A stretch of DNA of 64,000 nucleotides from Aggregatilinea lenta (GTDB lineage: Bacteria > Chloroflexota > Anaerolineae > Aggregatilineales > Aggregatilineaceae). The notes under the pieces were generated by a model. The model saw only the letters and a program-made list of their open reading frames with translations. It searched no databases and had not been told where the DNA came from. Shown in pieces: positions 52,503 through 60,241 of this stretch. Position 1 is the stretch's first letter. Each line of letters starts with the position of its first letter. The stretch is from positions 238,281 through 302,280 of the forward strand of contig NZ_BFCB01000004.1 of assembly GCF_003569045.1 (NCBI RefSeq). Reading direction: 5' to 3'. The translations under genes were made by a program, and so were the position numbers.

Positions 52503-54077
52503 TTGCTCCAGTATCAAATCGAAACCGAACAGTATTGGACGGATCAGTTTCAGCTGACTGATGAGGATGTCGAACACATCTTCTCGGTTTTCCTCGAAGA
52601 AGAAACGCCTCTCAGCAGTGCTGAAATTGCCCGACGCCTCATCCAGTATCGCATCAATCAGGAAGCCCAATCGCTCCGCCGCCGCCTAGAACGAGGCGAA
52701 CTCTTCCAGCCCCGCGATTCATACGCCGTGGGCCAGAAGTTGGTCTTCCCCGCGATGGGGTTTGCCGCTGGCGAGATCGTCGATGCGCGTCCGGGCAACA
52801 ACCCTGAGCACGGCGAGTTCACCGTGCTGCGCGTTACTTTCGAGGGAGGCCGCACGCGCGAGTTCGCCAGCGATCTGTCAACCGAGCACGCGCTGAACTA
52901 TCCCGAAGATATGGACCCCGCCGAGGCAGATCTCGGCGCTGATGCGCAGGCGATTTTCGAGCAGTTCGGGGACGACATCATCTATCTGGTCGAAGAACGG
53001 CTGCGGCAGGACTCTGACGCCGTCTACTTCGCCGGGCGGTGGTTCCTGCAGTCGCTACTGGCAGACGTCAACATCGCGCAGCTTCATCTGGCCGAAGCAG
53101 TGCTCGTCATGCACGACGGCGGCCCACTGAGCACGAACGACATCGCGGCGGATCTCGACTTCCCGCGCGAAATCGAGCCGCGCCTGCGTAACTTCTCGCT
53201 GGACAACGCACTCTTCCATGACGCGCGATTCGACGAAGTCGGCCCTGCCGGGAAGGTACTGTGGTTCCTGCACGACATGGAGCCAGAAGAAGTTACGTCC
53301 GTGCCGCCGCGTCTGCGCCACGAGCCGATCGAGCATAGTCGCCAGATGCTCACCGACGAGCTGATGGCAATCGAGAGAGAGATCGACGACGAGCTTTCGA
53401 GCATGCGTTCCCCCGCGCATCCCGCGGACGAGGTGACGTTTAGTCTCAACTTCCCGCACCGCCGCACGGGCACGCTGCCGCTCAGCTCCCGGCTGCGCCA
53501 CCTGTTCCCGACCGCCTACGAAGCGCCGCACATCTTGATGACGCTTGTTGATGGTCAGTCCGGTGACGAAATGCAGGGTTGGGTCGTACGCGAGCACCAG
53601 TATGTATATGGACTGGCCGACTTCTACCGGAAGTATCATCTGCCGGTCGGCGCGTATGTCACCGTAAAGCGCACCGATGATCCGTCCCGTGTGATTATCG
53701 ATTTTGCTTCTCATCGCCCGCGCACCGAGTGGATCCGGCTGGCCGCCCCCGGCGATCACCAGATTCTGTTCGACAGCCAGAAGCGTGCGATTGGCGCCGA
53801 CTACGACGACCTGATGGTGCTTGGCGCAGACGATCTGCAAGGTATCGATGCGCTCTGGCTGCCGCCGACGCGTGCCGCACAGCGCCTACCCGACATCATG
53901 CGCCAGTGCATATCGCAGTTGGCGCGTCTCAGCCCGCAGCAGGCAGTCCACGCCAAAACCGTATACAGCGCCGTAAATGTCGTTCTGCGCTGCCCGCCCG
54001 GCCCGATCTTTTCCATGCTCGTGATGCGACCGGAGTTTGAGCACGTGGGTGGTCCCTATTGGCGGTTGTCATCGTGA
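52503..54077 (+). CDS. uncharacterised multi-winged-helix-like protein
   Basis: A 524-residue soluble, acidic protein that I cannot name. Three segments look like winged helices: about 30-75 (TPLSSAEIARRLIQYRIN... then a strand KLVFP), about 190-250 (GGPLSTNDIAADLDFPREIE) and the C-terminal 60 residues (HAKTVYSAVNVVLRCPPG... ending GGPYWRL), a closing resembling HARE-HTH-type domains. The middle (about 320-440) has a strand-rich part (WVVREHQYVYGLADFYRKYH; GAYVTVKRT). No nuclease, NTPase or helicase motif is seen. The start is TTG 52503, after a good promoter. A partner gene follows 29 bases later. Confidence 0.68.
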   Translation: MLQYQIETEQYWTDQFQLTDEDVEHIFSVFLEEETPLSSAEIARRLIQYRINQEAQSLRRRLERGELFQPRDSYAVGQKLVFPAMGFAAGEIVDARPGNNPEHGEFTVLRVTFEGGRTREFASDLSTEHALNYPEDMDPAEADLGADAQAIFEQFGDDIIYLVEERLRQDSDAVYFAGRWFLQSLLADVNIAQLHLAEAVLVMHDGGPLSTNDIAADLDFPREIEPRLRNFSLDNALFHDARFDEVGPAGKVLWFLHDMEPEEVTSVPPRLRHEPIEHSRQMLTDELMAIEREIDDELSSMRSPAHPADEVTFSLNFPHRRTGTLPLSSRLRHLFPTAYEAPHILMTLVDGQSGDEMQGWVVREHQYVYGLADFYRKYHLPVGAYVTVKRTDDPSRVIIDFASHRPRTEWIRLAAPGDHQILFDSQKRAIGADYDDLMVLGADDLQGIDALWLPPTRAAQRLPDIMRQCISQLARLSPQQAVHAKTVYSAVNVVLRCPPGPIFSMLVMRPEFEHVGGPYWRLSS

Positions 54078-54106
54078 CCTACCAGGCATCAACGTAAGGA
54101 GTCTCC

Positions 54107-54562
54107 GTGAGCACATCAGCCAGCGCCGCGAGCCGCCGGGTCAAGCCCACACTGGATACGAAGTTCCACATCGATTACGAGTGGTGGGACCGTGAAGGGC
54201 AGGAACTGCGGGTCTATCTGCTGAGCCACCTGTCGCCCGAGCAGCGCGATTTTTTTACCGAGCACCGGGACACTGAGGAAATTGACTGGATCGATCCCGT
54301 CACCGCCGAAGTTCACCGCGTGGATGCACTACAGCGCGCCCTGCAAGAGGCGGCGCGCCAGCCGGATTTCATCTCGGCGCATACGTCCCTGGTGGACGCG
54401 GTCTTCCGGGTTTTTCTGGCCAACAACAACACGCCGTTGACGCCGGTCGAACTGAGCCAGCATATCGAGCGCCCGCCAATGACCATTCTCCGCACGCTCA
54501 CCGGCGCCCGAATCTACAAAGGCATCCGGCCCGTCATTGACGACGGCGAAAACGACAGCTAA
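54107..54562 (+). CDS. small winged-helix-like partner protein
   Basis: A 151-residue protein downstream of the 524-residue gene and probably co-transcribed with it. The first half is rich in aromatic and acidic residues (FHIDYEWWDREGQELRVYLL; EEIDWIDPVTAEVHRVDALQ). The C-terminal 55 residues have the helix-turn-helix pattern seen in the neighbour (NNTPLTPVELSQHIERPPMT followed by a strand). GTG start with AAGGAG correctly spaced. No family recognised. The shared TPL-T-E/A-A style segment suggests the two proteins are related and act together. Confidence 0.65.
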   Translation: MSTSASAASRRVKPTLDTKFHIDYEWWDREGQELRVYLLSHLSPEQRDFFTEHRDTEEIDWIDPVTAEVHRVDALQRALQEAARQPDFISAHTSLVDAVFRVFLANNNTPLTPVELSQHIERPPMTILRTLTGARIYKGIRPVIDDGENDS

Positions 54563-54590
54563 CTGAGCCGCGACTCAGCGCCTTCTCCAC

Positions 54591-54663
54591 GCCCCTGTAG
54601 CTCAGAGGATAGAGCAACCGCCTTCTAAGCGGGAGGTCGCGGGTTCGAATCCCTCCAGGGGTG
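54591..54663 (+). tRNA. tRNA-Arg (anticodon TCT)
   Basis: A 73-nt cloverleaf: acceptor arms GCCCCTG / CAGGGGT, D arm AGCTCAGAGGATAGAGC, anticodon loop CTTCTAA (anticodon TCT, reading AGA and AGG) and T loop GTTCGAATC. The CCA end is not encoded. It lies 28 bases after the small partner gene. Confidence 0.96.
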
Positions 54664-54679
54664 CTGCACGCAATATAAG

Positions 54680-54714
54680 AGAAGCCCGCCAAAAGACGGG
54701 CTTCTTCATTTTTA
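54680..54714 (+). terminator. intrinsic terminator after tRNA-Arg(TCT)
   Basis: GAAGCCCG pairs with CGGGCTTC, with one or two more pairs possible at the base, an 8-base loop and a downstream T run. It ends the winged-helix pair plus tRNA transcript. Confidence 0.8.
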
Positions 54715-54732
54715 GACTGGAAACTGGACTGG

Positions 54733-56004
54733 TTACGACATAATCGACTGGTATAGTGCCTGCGTGTCGGCTTCCGGCTCGCGCCCTTCCCCACGCAGAC
54801 GCTCGACCAACTTCTGGTAGTGCCCGGCGGCCTCACTGCGACGACCCAGATCCGCGTACAACTGCATGATCTGGCGGTGGATCGGCTCGAAGCGATCGTT
54901 TTCGCCAACCGCGCGCAGCAGCAGGCCGAGTGCATGTTCCTGGCGGCCTTCCTCCAACCGGATGCGCGCCATTTCGCTCAACGCTTCCAGGTAGCCCGCC
55001 TGGTATTCCTGGCGTCGCTCGACGATCCAGTCATCGCTGTGACCCTGCAGGAACGGCCCGCGATAAAGGTCAATCGCTTCCTGCCACGCAGACGCTTTGT
55101 CTTGGGTTTCCGGCGAGCGCCCCTTCACCAAGGCGCCCACAAACGCCATGATGTCGTACTGGACCGAAGCATCGGGGTTGACGCGATAGTAGCCGCCCTC
55201 GTGGACCAGCACGTCAAAGTCGAGCGCCTTGTGCAGGCGGCGCTTGGTCACGTGAAAGACGTTGACGGCTTGATCGTTGTCGAGGTCCGGCCAGAAAGCC
55301 TGGCAGATCTCCGAACGCGTGACTACGGGGCGATCGAGCGCGAAGAAGAACAGCAAGCGCGGCAGATGCCCTTCCCAGGTATCCACCGGATGGCTATTCA
55401 ACAGGACATAGCCCGGCCCCAGCGCGTTGACTTCCAGCAGGTTCGAGCCTTGGGTCCGCATATCGTAGAAATCGGTCGCCACGACTTGATCGTCTTCCAG
55501 CACAACGGCCTTGCGCTGCGCGATCAGGGAAACCCACGGCAGACGCGGCAGCGTGCGGCTGTTAATGACCAGCTTCGAATCGGGCGAGAGGCGCACGATC
55601 ACCTGCTCCACGAACGCCTGCAGATCATCGGCGCTGTCCGTCCGGTCGTATTCGTCAAGGATCAGCAGGAACGGCTCGTCGCTCAGTTCCTCAACATCCT
55701 TCACAAAGGCGGTCAGCATCTCCTCGAAGTCGGCCTTCGACTCGAAACGCACCTGATTCAGATGGCGGCCAAACGTGGGGTGTTGGTTCGCCAAATCGTG
55801 CGTGATCCCTGACAGGAAGGACTGCACGTTGACGTCATCGGGACCCATAGCATAATAGAATACCCGCATTTCGGGATCGTTCATAAGCTGCGCAACCAAC
55901 ATGGAGCGGTAATGACTGCGCGGGTGAAGAAGGACCACACTGGCGTCTGCCGTGCGTTCCTGGAAAGTTTGATAGGATGCTCCTACCAGGTTTCTCAGTT
56001 CCAT
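54733..56004 (-). CDS. SARP-like regulator: degenerate ATPase module, winged helix and BTAD
   Basis: A 423-residue regulator. Residues 20-190 follow the ATPase layout of MalT/LAL-type proteins but the P-loop position (residues 27-34) reads HPRSHYRSM, with no Gly-Lys-Thr; the Walker B strand is intact (PFLLILDEYD, Asp117-Glu118) and a sensor strand (KLVINSRTLP) follows. Residues about 195-275 are an OmpR-type winged helix (LLFFFALDRPVVTRSEICQA; DNDQAVNVFHVTKRRLH), and 285-423 form the BTAD helical domain. It should bind DNA but probably not hydrolyse ATP. ATG start, own promoter, divergent from the HhH gene. Targets unknown. Confidence 0.82.
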   Translation of the reverse strand: MELRNLVGASYQTFQERTADASVVLLHPRSHYRSMLVAQLMNDPEMRVFYYAMGPDDVNVQSFLSGITHDLANQHPTFGRHLNQVRFESKADFEEMLTAFVKDVEELSDEPFLLILDEYDRTDSADDLQAFVEQVIVRLSPDSKLVINSRTLPRLPWVSLIAQRKAVVLEDDQVVATDFYDMRTQGSNLLEVNALGPGYVLLNSHPVDTWEGHLPRLLFFFALDRPVVTRSEICQAFWPDLDNDQAVNVFHVTKRRLHKALDFDVLVHEGGYYRVNPDASVQYDIMAFVGALVKGRSPETQDKASAWQEAIDLYRGPFLQGHSDDWIVERRQEYQAGYLEALSEMARIRLEEGRQEHALGLLLRAVGENDRFEPIHRQIMQLYADLGRRSEAAGHYQKLVERLRGEGREPEADTQALYQSIMS

Positions 56005-56049
56005 AGTGAGAAAAGTCCTCTGTAGTGGCGGTTGAAAAGAGATAACCTT

Positions 56050-56078
56050 AGTATAATCAGACTAAATAGATAAGGCAA
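56050..56078 (-). promoter_or_regulatory. sigma70 promoter for the BTAD regulator
   Basis: Minus-strand TTGCCT, 17-bp spacer, TATACT, 46 bases before the start codon. It sits in an AT-rich island back to back with the divergent promoter. Confidence 0.6.
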
Positions 56079-56130
56079 GTACTAAGCTGGCCGTATTCAG
56101 CACTTACGACAAAGTAAGGAACAGCAACTT

Positions 56131-56159
56131 TTGACATAGGCTTAGTATGGCACTAGAAT
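56131..56159 (+). promoter_or_regulatory. sigma70 promoter for the HhH-DUF971 unit
   Basis: TTGACA, 17-bp spacer, TAGAAT, about 46 bases before the ATG at 56205. The -35 is full consensus. Confidence 0.7.
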
Positions 56160-56204
56160 CATCGTCAATTACTCGTTTAACCAATAACAAAGAGTCCTTC
56201 CTCC

Positions 56205-56615
56205 ATGTACAAGCTAACCAGAAGCGCAACCGTTTTGGGCGTAGGTTTGAGCATCAGCGCATTCGTGGGCTGGCTGCTCATGCGCGAGAGTAAGCGCGCG
56301 CCCGAGTCCGACACGATTGTAAAGTCGCGCATGGCCGACCCCGACGAAATGTCCGAAATTCCCCTGCCCCTGGAGGAAATCGACTCGGACGATGACGCGG
56401 CAGTGCCTTCCTTTGACGATTTGACCGAGATACGCGGCATAGGGCCGAACTACGCCCAGGCACTCCACGCGATAGGCATCACCCGCTTCGAACAGCTCGC
56501 CCAGGAGACAGCCGACACTCTGGCTGAGCGCCTGGCGGCACATGCGACGATCAGCTCCCAGCGTATCCGCGAGTCCGACTGGATCGGGCAGGCAGTCCTC
56601 AGGGCACAGCACTAA
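56205..56615 (+). CDS. membrane-anchored helix-hairpin-helix protein
   Basis: A 136-residue protein. Residues about 5-24 form one hydrophobic helix (ATVLGVGLSISAFVGWLLM). After an acidic spacer the C-terminal 65 residues are a helix-hairpin-helix domain (DLTEIRGIGPNYAQALHAIG, ITRFEQLAQETADTLAERL), the DUF4332-like type also seen at the ends of ribosomal-protein and NADH-dehydrogenase paralogues. Such domains often bind nucleic acid, but a membrane tether makes that role unclear. ATG without a clear ribosome site. DUF971 follows 5 bases later. Confidence 0.8.
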   Translation: MYKLTRSATVLGVGLSISAFVGWLLMRESKRAPESDTIVKSRMADPDEMSEIPLPLEEIDSDDDAAVPSFDDLTEIRGIGPNYAQALHAIGITRFEQLAQETADTLAERLAAHATISSQRIRESDWIGQAVLRAQH

Positions 56616-56620
56616 CTCTT

Positions 56621-56956
56621 ATGGCCGTAATTCCCACGAATATCACGCTCAACCAGAAGTCCGAAGAACTAATCATCGAGTGGTCCACCGGTCGAACATG
56701 CAGCTACCCACTGGGGCCGCTGCGCCTCGCTTGCCCCTGCGTGCAGTGTCGCGGTGGGCACGAAAAGATGGGACGCGAGCACGATCCCAAGAGTCTCAAG
56801 GACCTCATTCCGCTGACGCGTGTCGGCGCCGAGCGCGTCGAGCTGGTCGGCAATTATGCGCTCCAATTCTTCTGGAGCGACGGTCACAATACCGGCATCT
56901 ATACCTGGGACTACCTGTATCGTCTGTGCCCGGCGGAGGAATCCGAGCATGCCTGA
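56621..56956 (+). CDS. DUF971 domain protein
   Basis: A 111-residue domain protein resembling the N-terminal part of gamma-butyrobetaine hydroxylases. Visible landmarks: the opening strands (ITLNQKSEELIIEWSTGRTC), ACPCVQCRGG, LIPLTRVGAERVELVGNYAL and the ending FFWSDGHNTGIYTWDYLYRL. Two CxxC-like cysteines could bind metal; in some relatives the domain links to Fe-S cluster assembly. Function in bacteria is not settled. ATG start. Overlaps the next gene by 8 bases. Confidence 0.85.
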   Translation: MAVIPTNITLNQKSEELIIEWSTGRTCSYPLGPLRLACPCVQCRGGHEKMGREHDPKSLKDLIPLTRVGAERVELVGNYALQFFWSDGHNTGIYTWDYLYRLCPAEESEHA

Positions 56957-57464
56957 GCCGCATGGGGCCGAGGGCCTGTTTTCGATCGCGGAGATCTACC
57001 GTCTGCGCGTCGAGGCCATGCACCTCTACGAGCACTGCCTGACCTCGGGCGACGATTCCTCGTTCGTCAACTTTGTCGAGGCCCGCATCGTGGAAACCCC
57101 GCCGCGCCTGCTCCTGATGCATGGCATTGCGGACGACCTGGAACAGCGACTGCTGTCGCTACGCTCGCATCACCTGGATGTGCGGGAACGCGTTGCTCAG
57201 GCACTGCGCGAGGGGTACAACCTCGACGTCAGCACGGTCCAGCAGTCCATTCAGGAGAACGCCGGGTCCCTGCCGGACGGGTCGCTCCTGCGCCACGTGC
57301 TCACCGCTTCGACCGAAGTAGAACAGTCGCTTGAGACGGACATTCAGCTCACGCTGCGCCTGTATAATCTGGTTCTGGACTGGCTGGAAGGCATGAGCGC
57401 CGTTGCGATTCGACAGCGCTGGATTGGCCCGGTGCGATCTGAATCGCGCCCTGTGCTGCACTAG
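56949..57464 (+). CDS. uncharacterised helical protein
   Basis: A 171-residue protein with mostly helical, acidic composition (LRVEAMHLYEHCLTSGDDSS; VRERVAQALREGYNLDVSTV; LTLRLYNLVLDWLEGMSAVA). No membrane segment, metal motif or family signature recognised. The ATG at 56949 overlaps the DUF971 stop by 8 bases and has GGAGGAA eight bases upstream, so it is translated with it; the frame extends upstream inside DUF971 without a better start. Confidence 0.7.
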   Translation: MPEPHGAEGLFSIAEIYRLRVEAMHLYEHCLTSGDDSSFVNFVEARIVETPPRLLLMHGIADDLEQRLLSLRSHHLDVRERVAQALREGYNLDVSTVQQSIQENAGSLPDGSLLRHVLTASTEVEQSLETDIQLTLRLYNLVLDWLEGMSAVAIRQRWIGPVRSESRPVLH

Positions 57465-57542
57465 CGACGACCGAGTACCAGTCCGATCGCTTTTTGCGAC
57501 GACTGGCCTCTCTGATGACGACTGCACGGCAAGGACTGACGA

Positions 57543-58106
57543 ATGACAGCACCCTACGAGCGCTATCTGCAAGAAACATTGATTTCTGAGGATGCTCTAC
57601 AAGCCCGCATACGCGAGCTAGGCGAACAAATCACGCGCGATTATGCGGACAGCCACAACCTCCTGCTGATCTGCATCCTCAAAGGCGGCGTCCTGTTCCT
57701 GGCCGACCTCATGCGGCACATCGACGTCCCACACGCCATCGACTTCATGGCGATCTCGAGCTACGGCGACGGTGTACGCGAATCGTCGGGCCACGTGCGC
57801 ATCGACATGGATCTGAATCAGGATGTGGCGGGCAAAGATCTGCTCATCGTCGAAGACATCATCGACAGCGGCAACACCATGCAGTACATCCTCAGCCTGC
57901 TCCGCACCCGCAAGCCAGCCAGCGTGCGGATCTGTACCCTGCTGAACAAACCCGATCGCCGCAAGGTCGATATCACGCTCGACTATGTGGGGTTTGATAT
58001 CCCCGATAAGTTCGTATTTGGTTATGGCCTCGATCTCGACGAGATCTTTCGCAACCTGCCATTCATCGGGGTTTGCCGGCCCGACATGGACACCTCCCAG
58101 AGCTGA
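57543..58106 (+). CDS. hpt: hypoxanthine phosphoribosyltransferase
   Basis: Purine salvage enzyme that attaches phosphoribose to hypoxanthine or guanine. The 187-residue chain has the PRPP-binding motif LLIVEDIIDSGNT, the N-terminal LICILKGGVLFLADLMRHI and the flexible loop SSYGDGVRESSG, and ends with VGFDIPDKFVFGYGLDLDE. Length matches bacterial Hpt. ATG start. Its stop shares a base with the next start (TGATG). Confidence 0.95.
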   Translation: MTAPYERYLQETLISEDALQARIRELGEQITRDYADSHNLLLICILKGGVLFLADLMRHIDVPHAIDFMAISSYGDGVRESSGHVRIDMDLNQDVAGKDLLIVEDIIDSGNTMQYILSLLRTRKPASVRICTLLNKPDRRKVDITLDYVGFDIPDKFVFGYGLDLDEIFRNLPFIGVCRPDMDTSQS

Positions 58107-59614
58107 TGGACCCCATCCTGCCGTCTCGCCCGCTGATCTGGCACCCCGCCGTCAAGGCGATGCGCGACACACTGCCCCCCTCCGAGGACGTTTACATCGT
58201 CGGCGGGACCACGCGCGACGCGTTTCTGCACCGCCCGATCCGCGACATCGATCTGGCGACGGAGGGCGACGGGCGGCCCGTAGCGCGCCGGATCGCCAAT
58301 GCGTTTTCCGGCAGCTACTACCCCCTCGACGCCGAACGAAATGTGGGCCGCGCGATCATCCCGTGGGCTGATGGCCAGATTACCGTGGACGTCGCGCAGT
58401 TTCGCGGCCCTGATCTGGAAGCGGATCTGCTGCACCGTGATTTCACGCTCAACGCGATGGCCGTGCCGCTCAACAGCGACCTGTCGCACGTGATCGATCC
58501 GCTGGGTGGATTACACGACCTGGAACGCAAGCTCCTGCGTCGCTGTTCGCCCGACTCGATCCCCAGCGATCCGATCCGGGCGCTGCGCGCGGTCCGCATG
58601 GGTGTGGAGTTCGGGCTGCGAATCGAACCGGAGACAAAGGTGGACCTGAAAGCCGCCGCACCCCGCGTGGCCCAGGTGTCGCCGGAGCGCATGCGGGACG
58701 AGTTGTTCCACATCCTCGATGCGCGCGATCCGGCGGCGGCGCTGCGCGTGCTCTATCAGGTGGGCCTGTTGCAAGCCGTCGTGCCGGAAGTCGCCGGGCT
58801 GGATGGCATCGCGCAGGGACCGCCGCACCAATTCGACGTGTGGCACCACACGCTCGAAGCCGTTGCCCGACTGAATGTGTTCCTGCGCGTGATGCGCGGC
58901 GAACGCAGTGACGCCTTGACCTCAAACATGCCCATCGGCGCAGCGGTCTTCGCGTTCGCGGACCTCCGCCCGCGCATCGCAGCCGAGCTGGACATCAGTT
59001 GGCCGCAGGACCGGTCCCACCATGCGCTGTTACTGCTGGGCGCGCTGATGCACGACACGGCCAAAGCGGTCACGCGCACCATTGCGGACAACGGGCAGGT
59101 GCACTTTTATGGGCATGACACCATTGGCGCGGAATGGGTTCACGAGCGTGCCAAACGCCTGCATCTGAGCAACGACGAGGCTGACCGCCTGCAAACCATC
59201 GTGCGCAACCACATGCGCCCGCATTGGCTGAATAATGGGCCCCTCACGCCGCGCGCCATCTACCGTTACTGGCGGGACACCGGCTCGGCGGGCGTAGACA
59301 TCTGCTTCCAGGCGATGGCCGACTACCTCGCCACGGTCGCGTCCACGCTCGACCCGGCGACGTGGGTGCACTACCTGGAAACAGTACGCACGCTGCTGGA
59401 GCGCTACTTCTTCAAGTTCGACACCGCAATCGCGCCCCCTGCCCTGTTGAGCGGACATGACCTGATCGAACGGCTCGCCATCGAGCCGGGGCCTCAGGTC
59501 GGTGCGCTACTGGAGGCGCTGCGCGAGGCTCAGGTCGAGCAGCGCGTCGTGACAAAACAGGACGCGCTGAAGTTTATTCAGCGCGCCCTGGAAGAAGGAT
59601 CAAGCGAAAGCTAG
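58106..59614 (+). CDS. CCA-adding enzyme / poly(A) polymerase family nucleotidyltransferase with HD domain
   Basis: Class II nucleotidyltransferase of 502 residues. Head domain motif VGGTTRDAFLHRPIRDIDLA carries the catalytic DxD aspartates, followed by RDFTLNAMAV and the RAVRMGVEFGLRI helix of the neck. An HD domain lies further on (LLLGALMHDTAKAVTR; HDTIGAEWVHERAKRL), common in bacterial CCA enzymes and tied to phosphatase or phosphodiesterase activity. It adds CCA to tRNA or tails RNA; sequence alone cannot separate these, but tRNA genes here without an encoded CCA favour CCA addition. ATG start coupled to hpt. Confidence 0.9.
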   Translation: MDPILPSRPLIWHPAVKAMRDTLPPSEDVYIVGGTTRDAFLHRPIRDIDLATEGDGRPVARRIANAFSGSYYPLDAERNVGRAIIPWADGQITVDVAQFRGPDLEADLLHRDFTLNAMAVPLNSDLSHVIDPLGGLHDLERKLLRRCSPDSIPSDPIRALRAVRMGVEFGLRIEPETKVDLKAAAPRVAQVSPERMRDELFHILDARDPAAALRVLYQVGLLQAVVPEVAGLDGIAQGPPHQFDVWHHTLEAVARLNVFLRVMRGERSDALTSNMPIGAAVFAFADLRPRIAAELDISWPQDRSHHALLLLGALMHDTAKAVTRTIADNGQVHFYGHDTIGAEWVHERAKRLHLSNDEADRLQTIVRNHMRPHWLNNGPLTPRAIYRYWRDTGSAGVDICFQAMADYLATVASTLDPATWVHYLETVRTLLERYFFKFDTAIAPPALLSGHDLIERLAIEPGPQVGALLEALREAQVEQRVVTKQDALKFIQRALEEGSSES

Positions 59615-59616
59615 CG

Positions 59617-60228
59617 TCAGGCTTCTGCCGGGTCCTCCGGCGGCTTGTCCTCTTGTTGATCTTCGTCTTCCGGTGAAACCAACTCGTAGAATCGCAGCAG
59701 CGTTCTGCCATACGAGCGCTCGTCGTACAGCACCAGGCTGCGCAGCGGTACGTCTTCCGCTTCGTCGGGATCGATCTGCACGATCACGATTCCGTCCTCG
59801 GCCAGTGGCGCAGGGTTTTCGTCCAGGTGAAGCAGTACTTCCTTCCACATGCCTTTGTACTGCGGCGGGGCGATGTAGATGAACTCGAACGGCTCCGCCG
59901 ATTGCCGTCCCAGATATTCGAAAGCGTTCGTGCGTAATACGTCGGCAAACGCGGCAAGGCCGGTGCTTTCCAGGTTTTCGTGAATGGTACGGATCGCCAT
60001 CCGATCGTTGTCGATGAACAGCACGTGCTGTGCGCCCCGGCTGAGCGCCTCAATGCCGATGCTGCCGGTTCCGGCGAACAAATCCAGCATCGTACTGCCC
60101 TGGATCGCGGTCCCCAGGATGCTGAATAACGCTTCTTTCACGCGGTCCATGACGGGACGGGTACTGTCGCCAGGGACCATCTTCAGCTTACGGCCCTTGG
60201 CGCGGCCTGCAATCACACGAATCGGCAT
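59617..60228 (-). CDS. rsmD: RsmD-like rRNA (guanine-N2) methyltransferase
   Basis: SAM-dependent methyltransferase of 203 residues that in E. coli methylates G966 of 16S rRNA. The opening IRVIAGRAKGRKLKMVPGD, TRPVMDRVKEALFSIL and the SAM motif MLDLFAGTGSIGIEALSRGA are classic RsmD. The catalytic motif IV, usually (D/N)PP(Y/F), reads YIAPPQYKGM here. A charged C-terminal tail extends about 20 residues. ATG with GGAGG upstream. It starts 13 bases after the UROD-like gene's stop and is convergent with the CCA-type gene, 2 bases away. Confidence 0.88.
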   Translation of the reverse strand: MPIRVIAGRAKGRKLKMVPGDSTRPVMDRVKEALFSILGTAIQGSTMLDLFAGTGSIGIEALSRGAQHVLFIDNDRMAIRTIHENLESTGLAAFADVLRTNAFEYLGRQSAEPFEFIYIAPPQYKGMWKEVLLHLDENPAPLAEDGIVIVQIDPDEAEDVPLRSLVLYDERSYGRTLLRFYELVSPEDEDQQEDKPPEDPAEA

Positions 60229-60241
60229 ATAATCCTCCGCC

